DNA from: Bathymodiolus brooksi
Taxonomy: Eukaryota; Mollusca; Bivalvia; Mytilida; Modiolidae
Direction of reading: 5' to 3'
DNA: 64,000 nt
Assembly (NCBI GenBank): GCA_963680875.1
Contig: OY804589.1
Coordinates: 21,038,413 to 21,102,412, forward strand
Position numbers and translations under genes: made by a program. Positions 1-12,600 of the stretch are shown here, piece by piece (within the stretch, counting starts at the first letter, position 1; each line of letters begins with the position of its first letter). The notes under the pieces are model-generated. The model was given only the letters and a program-made list of their open reading frames with translations. It was not told the DNA's origin and searched no databases.

Positions 1-497
1 TAAGGACAGTCATGGTCAATAAGGTCTTGTATATGTCCTATTTGTATTAAGAACAGTCATGGTCAATGCGGTCTTTTATATGTCATATTTGTATAAAGGA
101 AAGTCATGGTCAATAAGGTTTTCTACATGTCCTACTTGTATTAAGGACAGTCATGGTCAATGCGGTCTTTTATATGTCATATTTGTATAAAGGAAAGTCA
201 TGGTAAATAAGGTCCTTTATATGTCCTATTTGAATTAAGGACATTCATGGTCAATAAGGTCCTTTATATGTCATATTTGTATTAAGGACAGTCATGGTCA
301 ATAAGGTCTTTTATATATCCTACTTGTATTAAGGACATTCATGGTCAATAAGGTATTTTGTATGTCCTACTTGCATTAAGGAGAAGCGTGTTCAATAAAA
401 TCTGTTATATGTCCTACTTTTATAAAGGACAGTCATGGTCAATAAGGTCTTTTTATGTCCTACTTGTATTAAAGAAAGTCATGGTTAATAAGATACT
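1..497. repeat. 47-bp minisatellite array (copy 1)
   Basis: About ten units of a 47-bp repeat with the recognisable core CATGGTCAATAAGGTC followed by TATATGTCC. It stops abruptly at the start of the duplicated segment at position 500. The same unit forms the arrays at 27400-29065 and 32866-33320. The array begins before the window. Confidence 0.9.
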
Positions 498-499
498 TT

Positions 500-2418
500 G
501 GATGATTTTGGCCTTATTTTCTTGACATTTTGTGTTTTAATATCCTTAACAATTTGCTACATTTTTGATTTGTTGCATTAAAATACAAACTACTTTATAT
601 CTTTCCTTTGTATCTATGTAATGTATATAATACGTATTTGAATTTTACATTATCCACGAAATGGAGCTACCTTACTCCTATTCGTTGTACGAAACAGGTA
701 TCACAAAGTTATCAAAAAAAATAAACTACTTTAAATCTCTCAAACTCGTGGCATATGTATCAGAAGGTTAGCCGTGAAAATTGACTTCTTTACATTTCTC
801 CAGTGAATGGCATAAGCATAAGATTTGCATCCATGGAAATAAACTACCTTACGTCTCTTCATTGTATAATATCTATGTATATATAGTTTCAGAAGGTTGT
901 CAATGACAATAAACAATCATATGTCTCGCCAGTGTGAGTTTCACTATTCAGGTAACAAAATGTTGTTAGTGAAAACTTAAATCTCTCCAGTGTTTCACAT
1001 AGGTATCAGAAAGTGAAAATAAGCTACTCAAAATGATGCCGGTGTGTGATTCAGGTAGCGAAATTGTATTCATGAAAATAAGTTACATTGAATCTGTTCA
1101 TTGTATCACGTAGGTATCAAAGTGTTATCCGTGAAAATAAACTACCTTGCATTACTCATGTGTGTGATATTGGTATAAAAGTAATATTCATGGAAATTAG
1201 CTACCTGTCAATCCTTTATGACATGCTATAGATATACATCATGATTTCCCTTAATTCTCTTCATTGGAAGATTATCTATGAAAATAAGCTGCATTATGTC
1301 TCCCTAGTCTGTGACATTGGTATGAAAGGGTCATCCATGAAATTATGCGACATGATATTCCTTCATTACATGGTATAAGTATCATAATATTTTCCAAGTA
1401 AATATGCTACCTTGCACCTTTTAATTTTCTGATATAGTGAGCAAAGCGCTATACATGAAAATAAACTATCCTACAACACCCCCTCCCAATGTTTCATACA
1501 TGTACCATCAACATAAGCTGACTTATATCTCACCAGAATGTGATATTGATATAGAACGGTCATTCATGAAAATGAACTACCTTACACCTCTCCAAATTGT
1601 GATATTGGTATCAAATTGTTATCCATTAAAATAAGCTACCATACATCTTTCAAGCATTGATATCAGAAGGTTGTCCATGAAAACTAAGACAACAGATGTA
1701 ACATCTACGTCTCTACTCAATATATCTAGTAAGTGGAAAGTTTTTTTTTTCTTCAGGTATACCTTTCCTATTTGAAGATGCAACCATTTCAGATCATTCT
1801 CGATGGATCTTTCTAGTTGTTCTTCATCTTATGGATAAATACATGCATCATTTATAAATTGTATGTTGTTTTTATCTGTTTGAATTGAAATTTAATCTGA
1901 CCCATATAAGTGCCGAGTGAGATAGTTGACCATAACTTTTATTCTGCAGAGAATATACAGATGGAAGCCTTTAAATAAACAGAACAACTGGAACAATATG
2001 TCTCCCACTATTACGGCGTTTTAACCCGCTGAACAAGTGGTGGAAAAATATGTTATCCTCTAGAGGATTAAAATGTCTCGTGCCTTTCCCGTGTCCTAGC
2101 AACATAATTATGTAGATGTCCGCCAAAGGATTTTGAAATAAAGTTCGTGTTGAATAATTGGAGAAACAAATTCTCCTTCAGTTGCCCATGTGGGTTACGA
2201 TATTTCTCCACTCTCGAGAGTTAAATTTAAAATTTTAACCACTCTCCTGACGGCTTGTGGTTAAAAATTTTAATTTAACTCTCTTGAGTGGAGGAATATC
2301 GTAACCCACGGGCAACTGAAAGAGAATCTATATATCTCCTTAACCTTGTTTGTGTGTGCATGCGTATGTGCGTATATTTAAATTGTCTAGGGAATCAATA
2401 AAATCACACATATACATG
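500..2418. repeat. 1.6-kb duplicated segment, copy 1 (with insertion)
   Basis: Nearly identical to 39539-41135. The interior (roughly 650-1700) is itself a degenerate tandem repeat of about 60 bp, built from phrases such as CATGAAAATAAACTACCTTA and GATATTGGTATCA. Copy 1 is longer by about 320 bp because of a foldback insertion near 2002-2335. It may be a segmental duplication or a mobile element with an internal minisatellite. The small ORF near 1437 lies in repeat sequence and is not a gene. Confidence 0.8.
2002..2335. mobile_element. Foldback (MITE-like) insertion
   Basis: Present in copy 1 of the duplicated segment and absent from copy 2 near 41050, which serves as an empty site. The right part is a long inverted repeat: arms at 2171-2242 and 2257-2326, about 70 bp each, separated by a 14-bp loop. 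The flanks ATATGTCTCC and ATATATCTCC may be an imperfect target duplication. No coding capacity is visible. Confidence 0.7.
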
Positions 2419-5173
2419 AAGTAGGACCACAAAAGAGCATAACTTTTCATTTTGTATTTCAGATTGTCTATTTTTTATTGACCTCTGCTATTACTAATAT
2501 GGAAATATTGCATTTCCAAAACTATCAATGTGTAGTTGCCATGTCTCTGATATTTCAACAATTCAACGGTCAATGGAGTAATTATTTGTTCTATGAAATC
2601 CCCACTACAACGACGTTCGTGGTTACAATTATATGATATCATACTGTGTTTGTAAATATTCGTGCAAAAAAATTCACACGTTGTTAGATGTAATATGTAG
2701 CATACCATTCAAATACTAGTTGAGCGAATTTTATCTATTGTTTGCACTTGTGTTATTGTGTCAAATTGCAAAATATAAATTGTATGTTCATATCTTATTT
2801 AATCAAAAGACTTCACTATAGAGATAGTGACTTATTTCTCAACAATATTACACATAATTTAATTTAAGCATGTTTTATTGTCATAAAACAACAAAGCGAT
2901 TCGACACCGGTTATACAAGATAAAGATGCCTTCTCTATATTACGCATGCCTATACAGAACACAATAAGTGTATATATTGCACTGCATGTACGAAGAGAGG
3001 AAGATTTCTAGCTAGCCCTCTAGCCTTCACTTCTTTGTTCACTCCTCGAAATAGCGATAAGTCAATATCACTCTGAGATAGTCTTTGGCTGAATAACAAA
3101 ACATATTTTTCATCTTAGCGTAACTCGTTTGTAATATGAATTTTTTTTATGATTCTTCAGATATTCGTGTTTATGTAAATGACATCATTTTGTCTGTGCG
3201 TCGGTGATTCTACAATAAAGAAGAAGTAATCAATATTTCCAACTATATTAAGAATAATATCAAGAAAATACTTTCATTATATTGTTGCCAGTATCATTTC
3301 TGTTTTGATGTCTACCTGTGCTAAGGTTTATTATATACATTAGATAAAGAAAACAATTAATCCATTGGCCAATTATAATGAGAGTCACATGATATAAGTT
3401 GGACATTTTGTTTCTAATTTTTTTTTTCTTTTAAACTGTTGCCCGGTGAATAATTCCTTTATTTACCGGTAGGTAACCACCAGCAAGCCTCTGAGCGAAC
3501 ACGTGTTATATCACACACACAATACGTAATTATTATAGGCAAACAAAGTAATGTAATAAACAAAAACAGATTAAACGTAAAATTTAAAATACGTCATTAG
3601 CATACAATTAGAACTTATAATTGATCTCTTCGAAGTGTTTAGTTGCTTAAAAGACACACCATCAAATGACTCTGTTTTATCTCTTCAGCATAAGAAAACT
3701 GAGAAGTTATTTTTCTATATATCGAATATCCATTTTCCAAGAAAATGCGAATAATAAATAAAAGTCAGGAGAAAATACAAGTTAAAACCACTATGCCGTA
3801 TTGGTTTGTGCATGAACGATCGTTGGTTAAATTCCAGGCTAAAAACAAAGACTATAAAATTGACATTGGTTACAAATCAGCCAATATCGCGGTAGTAAAG
3901 TGTAAATTAAGATATGTGATTGGTTTTTTATGTGTTGGGATGATGTCTCCATGGAACAGCTGTTGATTTTGTGTATTAGTAGTATCAATATCAAAGCTTG
4001 ATATCTTATCAATAGGTAACGTTTTATCGCCATGATATAGCTAGTAACTGGTTATTTCTCTATAGCCTCCAAACATCTAATCACCCACACATCCCAACAG
4101 TAATCTAAGTCAATAACTAAGCATATTCCAAAACAGTTTCAGAGGAAGATTGTATAGGTTTGTAAGGGAAAATTATCGTTTTCCTATTTTAATGAGTTTT
4201 TGTGTGATGAACATGGTATTTAATGCTTTAAATAAATAAGTAACAGATATGTAAACGTTCCATTTGACCACAATCATTCTACAGACCTGTATTCTGTTGT
4301 AATCCACTATATATATGTGAATCTGTGTTGGAGGATCTACAAGACAAGACACATAAACACTTTTATACTAAAGTGACATAACTGTTATTTATTGAAGACA
4401 AGTTACTAAATAGTTATTCGTTTTGGCTGGAACTCAACACCTACCAACACGAAAACCATATTTGTGTTCATCTTGCCCAAAATCTCGAATTGAAAGTTAA
4501 ACCTCAAGTCACATCAAAATAATCAAATATATCTATATTTAGCAGTTAATCTATCATATCAAAGAAACTACCACTCAACAATAGGAAACACTTTCATCGT
4601 CATCATATGATATCAGGGTTTATCATAACATGAACTATTCTACTATTTATATTGTGACATAGATATCAACTGTTTCTATAACTTAGCATTGATCTAAAGT
4701 GATGATCTATAGAGTGGGGGTTGACAGAAGAGTGGTTGGTTTGCTATGATTGGGTATATTGTCGACAACAGCTATATGTTCCAATCTATTGGTACATTTC
4801 GTTTATCTTGCTCCATAACGATAATAAACTGAAGAGGAAAAATACCACACCATCAGAACAATTCCAAAATACAATAGATATATCGTAAACAAGGAGGAAA
4901 ATGCAATAGATATATCGTAGACAAGGAGGCAAAAGTGACATTTCTAAAAACACATTCATGTGACTTATCACCCTCCTGCCTTGATACGTGGCTGCTTAAC
5001 TAGCTCCTTGGGACCAACCCCCCTCCCATCTTAGGGAAGTGATACGTTCGTGTAAGTGTTTTCCAAATGTGAGTAAAATGCCTACATTCACATTAAAAAT
5101 ACAGAAACACACAGTTATTTTAACTTTGCACTTTTAGCTGTTATTTTGTTTGTTGAATGTATTCAGTACTCAC
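2419..5173. other. Non-coding stretch, no supported exon
   Basis: AT-rich sequence downstream (minus sense) of the possible micro-exon of gene 2. Short open frames exist, such as minus 2475-2708, but none has both a splice context and a recognisable domain. A short tandem duplication containing AATAGATATATCGTA lies near 4870-4920. Confidence 0.4.
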
Positions 5174-5207
5174 CCAGTGGCTCCAGTTGTGTCATAAATG
5201 GCACTTT
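5174..5207 (-). CDS. Possible cytoplasmic micro-exon of gene 2
   Basis: A 34-nt candidate exon lies downstream of the transmembrane exon. It has a CAG acceptor and a consensus GTGAGT donor. Entering in phase 1, as the transmembrane exon leaves it, gives ESAIYDTTGAT without a stop and exits in phase 2. The single Tyr in an acidic/Thr context would suit a phosphorylatable cytoplasmic tail. Support is only splice consensus plus frame; there is no homology evidence, and the following exon was not found in the window. Confidence 0.35.
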
Positions 5208-5352
5208 CTGCTATAAATAGAAATTAAGCTTTATAAAGTAAATTATGTTTTAAATTCGTTGAATTACAGTTGTCATTTACAAATTTCAAGCCTCTAACTT
5301 GTATTGTTCTCTGACTACTTGGTATTACTATTCTCACTTCTTCATAAAACAC

Positions 5353-5693
5353 AATGGTGCGGTAATGGTCAGCGTGCTCGTCTCGAGTGCGGTATATCGT
5401 GTGTTCGAAGCCCGTTCGGGTCAACCAAAGACTATTTAATTGGTATATTTTGCTTCTCTGCAAATCACGCATCACTAAGGAGAAAGACCAAAGACTGGTT
5501 GACTGAGAATAAAAATAATGTGTTAAAGTGGAGAGATATGCCTACCCGCGGACTGTTGTGTCAGTAAACTAGCACTAAGTTCAACAAAGCAGACATCATT
5601 ATCATCTCATCGAATATGTAACTTGTTCTTGTCATGATATAGCTGCAAACATTTCACAGTGGTGCTAAGCAACACGCACCCACTCATTCACTC
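5353..5693 (+). mobile_element. tRNA-derived SINE (family 2)
   Basis: The head resembles a tRNA gene: an A-box-like TGGTCAGCGTG and a B-box-like GTGTTCGAAGCC. It is followed by ACCAAAGACT, a middle with GACTGGTTGACTGAG, and a tail with GATATAGCTGCAAA ending near CACTCATTCACTC. Related copies lie at 38808-39149 and, inverted, 50042-50250. It is not a functional tRNA, because the acceptor stem does not pair. Confidence 0.75.
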
Positions 5694-6049
5694 TCTTCTT
5701 CATAATCATATCATAGTTTTATGAATTATTATGAATCAGTCAAAACACAGTTATCATTGTCATAGATTTTGGTGGTAAATCAACCACGATTCCGTTGAAA
5801 TCATATTTCTGTTTTCTACTCCGAAACAATTATTTCTCATAAGACACGTACTGAAGCATTGTGTTTCAACTATTTGTAGACATGTTTTCAATATGAACTG
5901 AATATTTTCTCTTTCCTTATATGCATTTGGGATATAACTTTACCGGGATGCCATTAATGTGACAAATATTGCCTACCCTGCCGGAGAACCTTAGCTTAAC
6001 ATTGGTTTGTATGCAGTTCGTGATATTTGATGTTTTGACTCATGGTTTT

Positions 6050-6135
6050 TATTTGTTTTTATTTTTGTCTTGTTTTTGTTTTTGTTTTTGTTTTTGTCTT
6101 TGTTTTTGTTTCGTTTCTTTATTATTTAGTTTACT
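6050..6135 (+). repeat. T/G-rich simple repeat
   Basis: Low-complexity tract of repeated TTTTTG units with interruptions. It produces a meaningless Phe/Cys-rich open frame. Confidence 0.8.
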
Positions 6136-6839
6136 TTTTTTTATCAGACTTTCACTTTAATATCTGCACGGAATTAAGCATTGTTGCCCTATAAATAAAA
6201 GGGAAAACATGCACACGTGACTCAAATATTCCATGCAAGTTCTTAAATGTGCATAACACTACAAATAACATATGTACTGTTTATGTAATAAATGTTGACT
6301 TTGAATGCATGCACATATATTTGGGTCAGATGATCAATACAATATTGAGTTGAGTGTTGAAATAAACTTTTAAAACAGATAGAGTTAAACAGTGATAATC
6401 TCATATAATGTGACATTACATGTTCGTCGTAGTCGACTTATATGGTTAGGCTTACATATACATGTACTAGTACTTTCTCCTTATGATATATTAACTAACT
6501 GACCAATCCGACCTTAGAGCAAATACTGAAGCAGTCATTTTAAACGAAAAAGGACCAGTTCGCTTTGTTGTAGTTTGGATTTTTTCTTAAATATAATGGC
6601 ATAAATATTCTTGGTAATTGAAGGTCAATATGCATTTATTTAGTAAGGATTATCTTAAGCCCAAATGTTAAACATCCCATGATATTCTTACAGAACGCAG
6701 AATAATCGTGTACTTTTCAGAAAATTGCATAGAAGTCTTGTTGTACATGTATTTTTGCTTCCAATTCTCCGATATCACCCAGAATATGACCAGCCCCGGA
6801 TTTTTAGCATGAGTAATCGTTTCGTCAGTTAACTCATGT

Positions 6840-6966
6840 ATCTATTTAGATCTATGCGTATTCAATCTATTTAGATCTATGCATTTTCATTCTATTTAGA
6901 TCTATGCATATTCAATCTATTTAAATATATGCATATTCAATCTATTTAGATATATGCATATTCATA
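6840..6966. repeat. 25-bp tandem repeat at transmembrane exon donor
   Basis: Five units with the core CTATTTAGATCTATGCATA. The last unit runs into the 5' splice site (GTATGAATATGC on the minus strand) of the transmembrane exon of gene 2, so the donor's intronic side is made of repeat sequence. Confidence 0.85.
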
Positions 6967-6967
6967 C

Positions 6968-7096
6968 CTGGGTTTCTAAGTCTATATCGCTTCAGAATAT
7001 AAATAAATACAATAAGTAATCCTATAACTACAGCTGTTGATCCAATGCCAGCTCCAATGTCAATTGTTGCCGAACTGTTGTCATCCTCGGATCCTA
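6968..7096 (-). CDS. Transmembrane exon of Ig/TSP1 receptor (gene 2)
   Basis: A 129-nt phase 1-1 exon with acceptor TTTTTACAG and donor GTATGAATA. It encodes an acidic N-glycosylatable stretch (SEDDNSS), a small/hydrophobic membrane helix from about IGAGIGSTAVVIGLLIVFIY, then the basic stop-transfer LKRYRLRNP. The layout (extracellular N side, basic cytoplasmic side) fits a single-pass type I receptor. It lies 1.2 kb downstream of the second TSP1 exon, and the phase matches. No PTP or other cytoplasmic domain is seen after it in the window. Confidence 0.85.
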
Positions 7097-8281
7097 CTGT
7101 AAAAAGGGAGGTTCATCATGAAATATAATATCGTTGTCGTATGTTATTTTGTGTAGAGCGGCCGATGTTGTTGCGAGCGTATATGTTAGTTAGAATTTTA
7201 TTTACCTATGCTAAAGGTGCCCATCAACGAGATAAATTACTGCCCCTGGCGAGATTTACTTGACAGATATGGTCTATTCGGTCCATTCAGTGACCCCGTG
7301 AATATTTATATGGTGAATGATATGTAATTATCTGTGACCCCACCACAGAAACTAGATATTAGTAAAATGTTGAAATGGTATTGACATCATTCTAGCTTTG
7401 TTTCTGTAAAATGTCACGTTTACACACAGCAAAGATCTGCATGTTTAACTGTATCATTGCAATGCATTGCATACAGTTTAATATGCACAGGCGCCGATAC
7501 ATTTGAAAATATACAATTCCCTCACGAATAATCCACTGTCGTAAGCAATGAAAAGCGAAAGAACGAAACATGAATTGAAAGTGAATCTTTCGAATGCACA
7601 AGCGAGGGACAATACATGTGCGCCATATTGGCGTTCGCATAGAACTATAATTGCTACGTCATATCCACTTGATATATAGGCATACTGTATTATCTTCATT
7701 TTCCGTGTACATGTACAATAATAAACTATATATTTAGGGAGACAATATACAGATCATACATGTTGCAAAATGGCTTTCTTTTTAGATAATTAGCGATATC
7801 AGGAATATATTGAATAAAGCATCAATTTACGAGGACAAAAATACAAATTGGAATGTATTTTCTTTCTTTGATATCAAAATAATTATTAGATTTTTTTAAA
7901 GTTGGTATGCACAACGGCCCTGAACAAATACATGAAATCTCTTTTGAATAATGCCCTTAGCTTGACCGATAATCCGAATGTGTGAATTAAAATATATCCG
8001 TAGTTTAATCATTACATTGTATATATAGCCAATGGAGGACGTCATATTATAATTTTGCATTCTGCATTCATTTAATCTTTGAAATATGAATTAAAACACA
8101 AACTGATAAAATAAAGATATTTTCACTTTCTCGCTATATGTACTATTATTCATATTGTTTCACTCTCAGAAGTAAGCATCACTTTACTGGTCAAGGTACA
8201 AAGTCATATACACTTAACTCAGTAGAACGGAATACAAACATACACTATATATTTACTGAATTAAACAATTCAAAAATTTAC
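7097..8281. other. Intron, gene 2
   Basis: Intron between the second TSP1 exon and the transmembrane exon. I see no further exon, array or recognisable element in it. Confidence 0.5.
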
Positions 8282-8452
8282 CTGAACACAACTTTAGAGA
8301 GCATGAATCAATTTCTGTGTCATTTCCTTCACAGTTTGAACCCCTATGTGCAGGCTCTGGATTGTTACATTCATGATATCGTGACATCGATCCACTACCA
8401 CATGTCGCTGAACATGAATTCCAATCTTGCCATGTACCCCAGTTTCCATTTA
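8282..8452 (-). CDS. Thrombospondin type 1 domain exon B (gene 2)
   Basis: A 171-nt phase 1-1 exon, acceptor TATTTAG, donor GTAAATTT. It encodes one complete TSP1 domain: the tryptophan ladder GNWGTWQDWNSC, SATCGSG, an Arg-bearing strand (SRYHEC), NNPEPAHRGSNCEG and the closing cysteines DSCSLKLC. Six cysteines are in canonical spacing. TSP1 domains bind glycosaminoglycans and partner proteins outside the cell. It directly precedes the transmembrane exon. Confidence 0.93.
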
Positions 8453-8934
8453 CTAAATATATAAAATGAAATATAAGAAAAACGATAACAATTGAAAAAT
8501 CACCTAAATATAATTGTATGTATTGTCTCAATCATCATAGAGTTTACAAATTGCCGTCCACATTGAATATTTGCTTTTTATCACGATTTTACCGTTTATG
8601 GACCGATTACTATCGCGTATACTTCCTAAAGACGGAAAAGCATCCGCACTTTTGTCGACACTGTTATCCATTTCGAACGTATAGAACCATACAAATATGG
8701 ACGGCAAATAGTATGATACTGCTGTTGCTACATAAGTTGTGCACACAAAATAGACGTGACCTGATATTACAAATGTATTTGTTTTATTACCTTGCAAAGA
8801 CTGCCATTTTAAACACTCATTTGCATATATTTCATTATACTATAAGATGAACGTCGAGTCTACATTATATACATAAGCTGAATCGACTATTAGGACAGTT
8901 AGTAAATGCTTACACATATAACTCTAACACATAC

Positions 8935-9108
8935 CTGGGCATGAGATGGTAGTAGAGCATGAACCAGTTTCATTATGCAATCCTAGGCAAGGAGAACCAC
9001 CATTTACAGGAGACGGATTATCACAGGCTCTATATCGTGTCCTTGTTCCTCCATCACACGTCTTTGTGCACCGAATCCAGCTTCCCCACGAACCCCAGTC
9101 TCCATTTA
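8935..9108 (-). CDS. Thrombospondin type 1 domain exon A (gene 2)
   Basis: A 174-nt phase 1-1 exon, acceptor TTTTAG, donor GTATGTG. It encodes GDWGSWGSWIRC, TKTCDGGTRTRYRAC, a PSPVNGGSPC turn and a final SCSTTISCP. This is a full TSP1 domain with the W-x-x-W ladder and six cysteines. It is paralogous to exon B 480 bp downstream and probably arose by exon duplication; shared phase 1-1 boundaries would allow this without a frame break. Confidence 0.93.
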
Positions 9109-9260
9109 CTAAAAGGAAATAAACATTAACGTGGTCAATATCTGTAAAAACTATTAATGGGACAAAGTTGCTAATGGTCTTTCTAGTTAAAGCACAATGT
9201 TTATATTTTCAATGACATATCAAAGATATTTGTTAAATATCGGATTGGCTTAGTCTGATT

Positions 9261-9506
9261 TATGGTGTTCAACGCCACTTTCAACAATAGTTTATGCATT
9301 TCGTCACGGTAAGTTCTATTGGCGGAGTATTCGGAGAAAAAAAAACGACCTGTCGCTGATGACTGATAAACTTTATCTCATAGTGTTGTATCGAATACAC
9401 CTCACAATGAACGGGGTTCGAACTCACAACGTCAGTGGTGATAGGCACTGATTACACAGGTAGTTGTATATCTAACTACCGCACGATCACGACCACGACG
9501 GCCCCT
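9261..9506 (-). mobile_element. Core-bearing SINE (family 1), copy A
   Basis: Inverted copy. Read on the minus strand it has a head with CGTGGTCGTGATCG and TAGTTG, a central CGAACCCCGTTC, and a 3' core near GCGTTGAACACCATA. This family recurs about twelve times in the window, mostly inside gene 1 introns, with a conserved GATATAACTGAAATATTG...GGCGTTAAACACCATA 3' part. Confidence 0.75.
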
Positions 9507-9570
9507 GTTAAATATCAGATGTCAATTTATTCCATATATTATTGTAATATAGCACCCTACATTATAATAA

Positions 9571-9697
9571 TAAAAACGTAGATATCAAATTTAATACACT
9601 AGGCGTTTCTGCAATAATCTCCATTATGTACGCTCAAATTCAAAGGATTGGAAAACCAAAGAAAAAAACATCTGATTGAATAAGAACACCATAAGGG
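9571..9697 (+). mobile_element. Head of dispersed element at left edge of 74-bp array
   Basis: Begins AACGTAGATATCAAATTTA and continues CTGCAATAATCTCC and GTACGCTCAAATTC before running into the first 74-bp unit. The same head recurs at 26091, 45141, 56934 and (inverted) 58627-58668. At the last two sites it precedes a single 74-bp-type unit. Confidence 0.65.
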
Positions 9698-12600
9698 CAT
9701 AGATGATACCTCCGGAGACTAATAGTCCATCAGCAGCGGTATCAACCTAGTGATAGTAACATTGATTACTGGGTAGATGATACATCCGGAGATTAAGAGT
9801 CTAACAGCAGAGGTATCAACCTAGTGAGAGTAGCACTGACTACTGGGTAGATGATACCTCTGGAGACTAATGGTCTACCAGCAGAGGTATCAACTTAGTG
9901 ATAGTAGCACTGACTATTGGGAAGATGATACCTTGGGGAACTAATAGTCCACCCGCAGAGGTATCAGCCTAGTGATAGCAACACTGGCTACTGGATGGAT
10001 GATACATCAGGAGATTAATAGTTCACCAGCAGTGGTAACAACCTAGTGATAGCAACACTGGCTACTGGGTAGATGATACCCCCCGAGAATAATAGTCCAC
10101 CAGCAGAGGTATCAACCTAGTGATAGTAACACTGACTACTGGGTACATGATACCCCCGGAGACTAATAGACCACCAGCTGAGGTATCAACCTAGTGAGAG
10201 TAGCACTAACCACAGAGTAGCAGATACCTCCGGAGACTGATAGTCCGCCAGCAGAGGTATCAACCTAGTGATAGCAACACTGACTACTAGGTAGATGATA
10301 CCTACGGAGAATAATAGTCCGCCAACAGAGGTATCATCCTAGTGAGAATAACACTGACTACTGGGTAGATGATAACTCCGGAGACTAATAGTCCACCAGC
10401 AGAGGTATCAACCTAGTGATAGTAACACTGGCTACTGGGTAGATGATATAAAGGGGACTAATAGTTCACCAGCAGAGGTATCAACCTAGTGATAGTAACA
10501 CTGGCTACTGGGTGGATGATACATCCGGAGACTAATAGTTCACCAGCAGAGGTATCAACCTAGTGATAGTAACACTGGCTACTGGGTGGATGATACATCC
10601 GAAACTAATAGTCCACCAACAGAGGTATCAACCTAGTGATAGTAACACTGACTAATAGGTAGATGATACATCCGGAGACTAATAGTCCACCAGCAGAGGT
10701 ATCAACCTAGTGATAGTAACACTGGCTACTAGTTGGATGATACATCCGGAGACTAATAGTCCACCAGCAGAGGTATCAACCTAGTGATAGTAACACTGGC
10801 TACTGGGTGGATGATACATTCAGAGACTAATAGTCCATCAGCAGAGGTATCACCCTAGTGATAGAAACACTGACTACTGGTAGGATGCTACATCCGAAGA
10901 CTAATGGTCCACCAGCAGAGGTATCACCCTAGTGATAGTAACACTGACTACTGGGTGAATGATACATCCGGAGACTAATAGTCCACCAGCAGAGGTATCA
11001 CCCTAGTGATAGTAACACTGCCTACTGGGTGGATGATACATCTGGAGACTAATAGTCCACCAGCAGAGGTATCAACCTAGTGATAGTAACATTTACTACT
11101 GGGTAGATGATACATCCGAAGACTAATAGTCCACCAGCAGAGGTATCAACCTGGTGATAGTAACACTGACTACTGTATAGATGATACCTCCGGAGATTAA
11201 TAGTCCACCAACAAAGGTATCGACCTAGTGATAGTAACACTGACTACTGGATAGATGATACATCCGGAGACTAATAGTCCACCAGCAGATGTATCAACCT
11301 AGTGATAGAAACACTGACTACTGGATAGATCATACCTCCGGAGACTAATAGTCCAACAACAGAGGTATCGACCTAGTGATAGTAACACTGACTACTGGGT
11401 AGATGATACATCCGGAGACAAATAGTCCACCAGCAGAGGTATCAACCTATTGATAATAACATTGACTACTGGGTAGATGATACATCCGGAGACTAATAGT
11501 CCGCCAGCAGAGGAATTAACCTAGTGATAGTATCATTGACTACTGGGTAGATGATACATCAGGAGACTAATAGTCCACCAGCAGAGGTATCAACCTAGTG
11601 GTAGTAACACTGACTACTGGGTGGATGATACATCCGGAGACTAATAGTCCACCAGCAGAGGTATCAAGCTAGTGATAGTAACACTGACTACTAGGTAGAT
11701 GATACCTCCGGAGACTAATAGTCCGCCAGCAGAGGTATCAACCTAGTGATAGTATCATTGACTACTCGGTAGATGATACCTCCGGAGACTAATTGTCCGC
11801 CAGCAGAGGTATCAACCTAGTGATAGTAACACTGGCTACTGGGTGGATGATACCTTCGGAGACTAATAGTCCACGAGTAGAGGTATCAACCTAGTGAGAG
11901 TAACACTGGCTACTGGGTAGATGATATATCGGGGACTAATAGTTCACCAGCAGAGGTATCAACCTAGTGATAGTAACACTGACTACTAGGTAGATGATAC
12001 CTCCGGAGACTAATAGTCCACCATCAGAGGTATCAACCTAGTGATAGTAACACTGGCTATTGGGTGGATGATACATCCGGAGAATAATAGTCCACCAGCA
12101 GAGGTATCAACCTAGTGATAGTAACACTGGCTACTAGGTGGATGATACATCCGGAGACTAATAGTCCACCAGCAGAGGTATCAACCTAGTGATAGTAACA
12201 CTGGCTACTGGGTGGATGATACATCCGAAACTAATAGTCCACCAGCAGAGGTATCAACCTAGTAATAGTAACACTGGCTACTGGGTGGATGATACATTCA
12301 GAGACTAATAGTCCATCAGCAGAGGTATCACCCTAGTGATAGAAACACTGACTACTGGTAGGATGCTACATCCGAAGACTAATGGTCCACCAGCAGAGGT
12401 ATCACCCTAGTGATAGTAACACTGACTACTGGGTGAATGATACATCCGAAGACTAATAGTCCACCAGCAAAGGTATCACCCTAGTGATAGTAACACTGAC
12501 TACTGGGTGGATGATACATCTGGAGACTAATAGTACACCAGCAGAGGTATCAACCTAGTGATAGTAACATTGACCACTGGGTAGATGATACATCCGGAGA

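Noticed and set aside
2475..2708. Minus-strand 77-codon frame with several cysteines as a last exon of gene 2
   Set aside because: No acceptor with a pyrimidine tract in a matching phase (phase 2 from the micro-exon) and no recognisable domain.
5353..5430. Functional tRNA gene
   Set aside because: A- and B-box-like sequences are present but the stems do not pair, and the sequence continues into a repeated SINE body.
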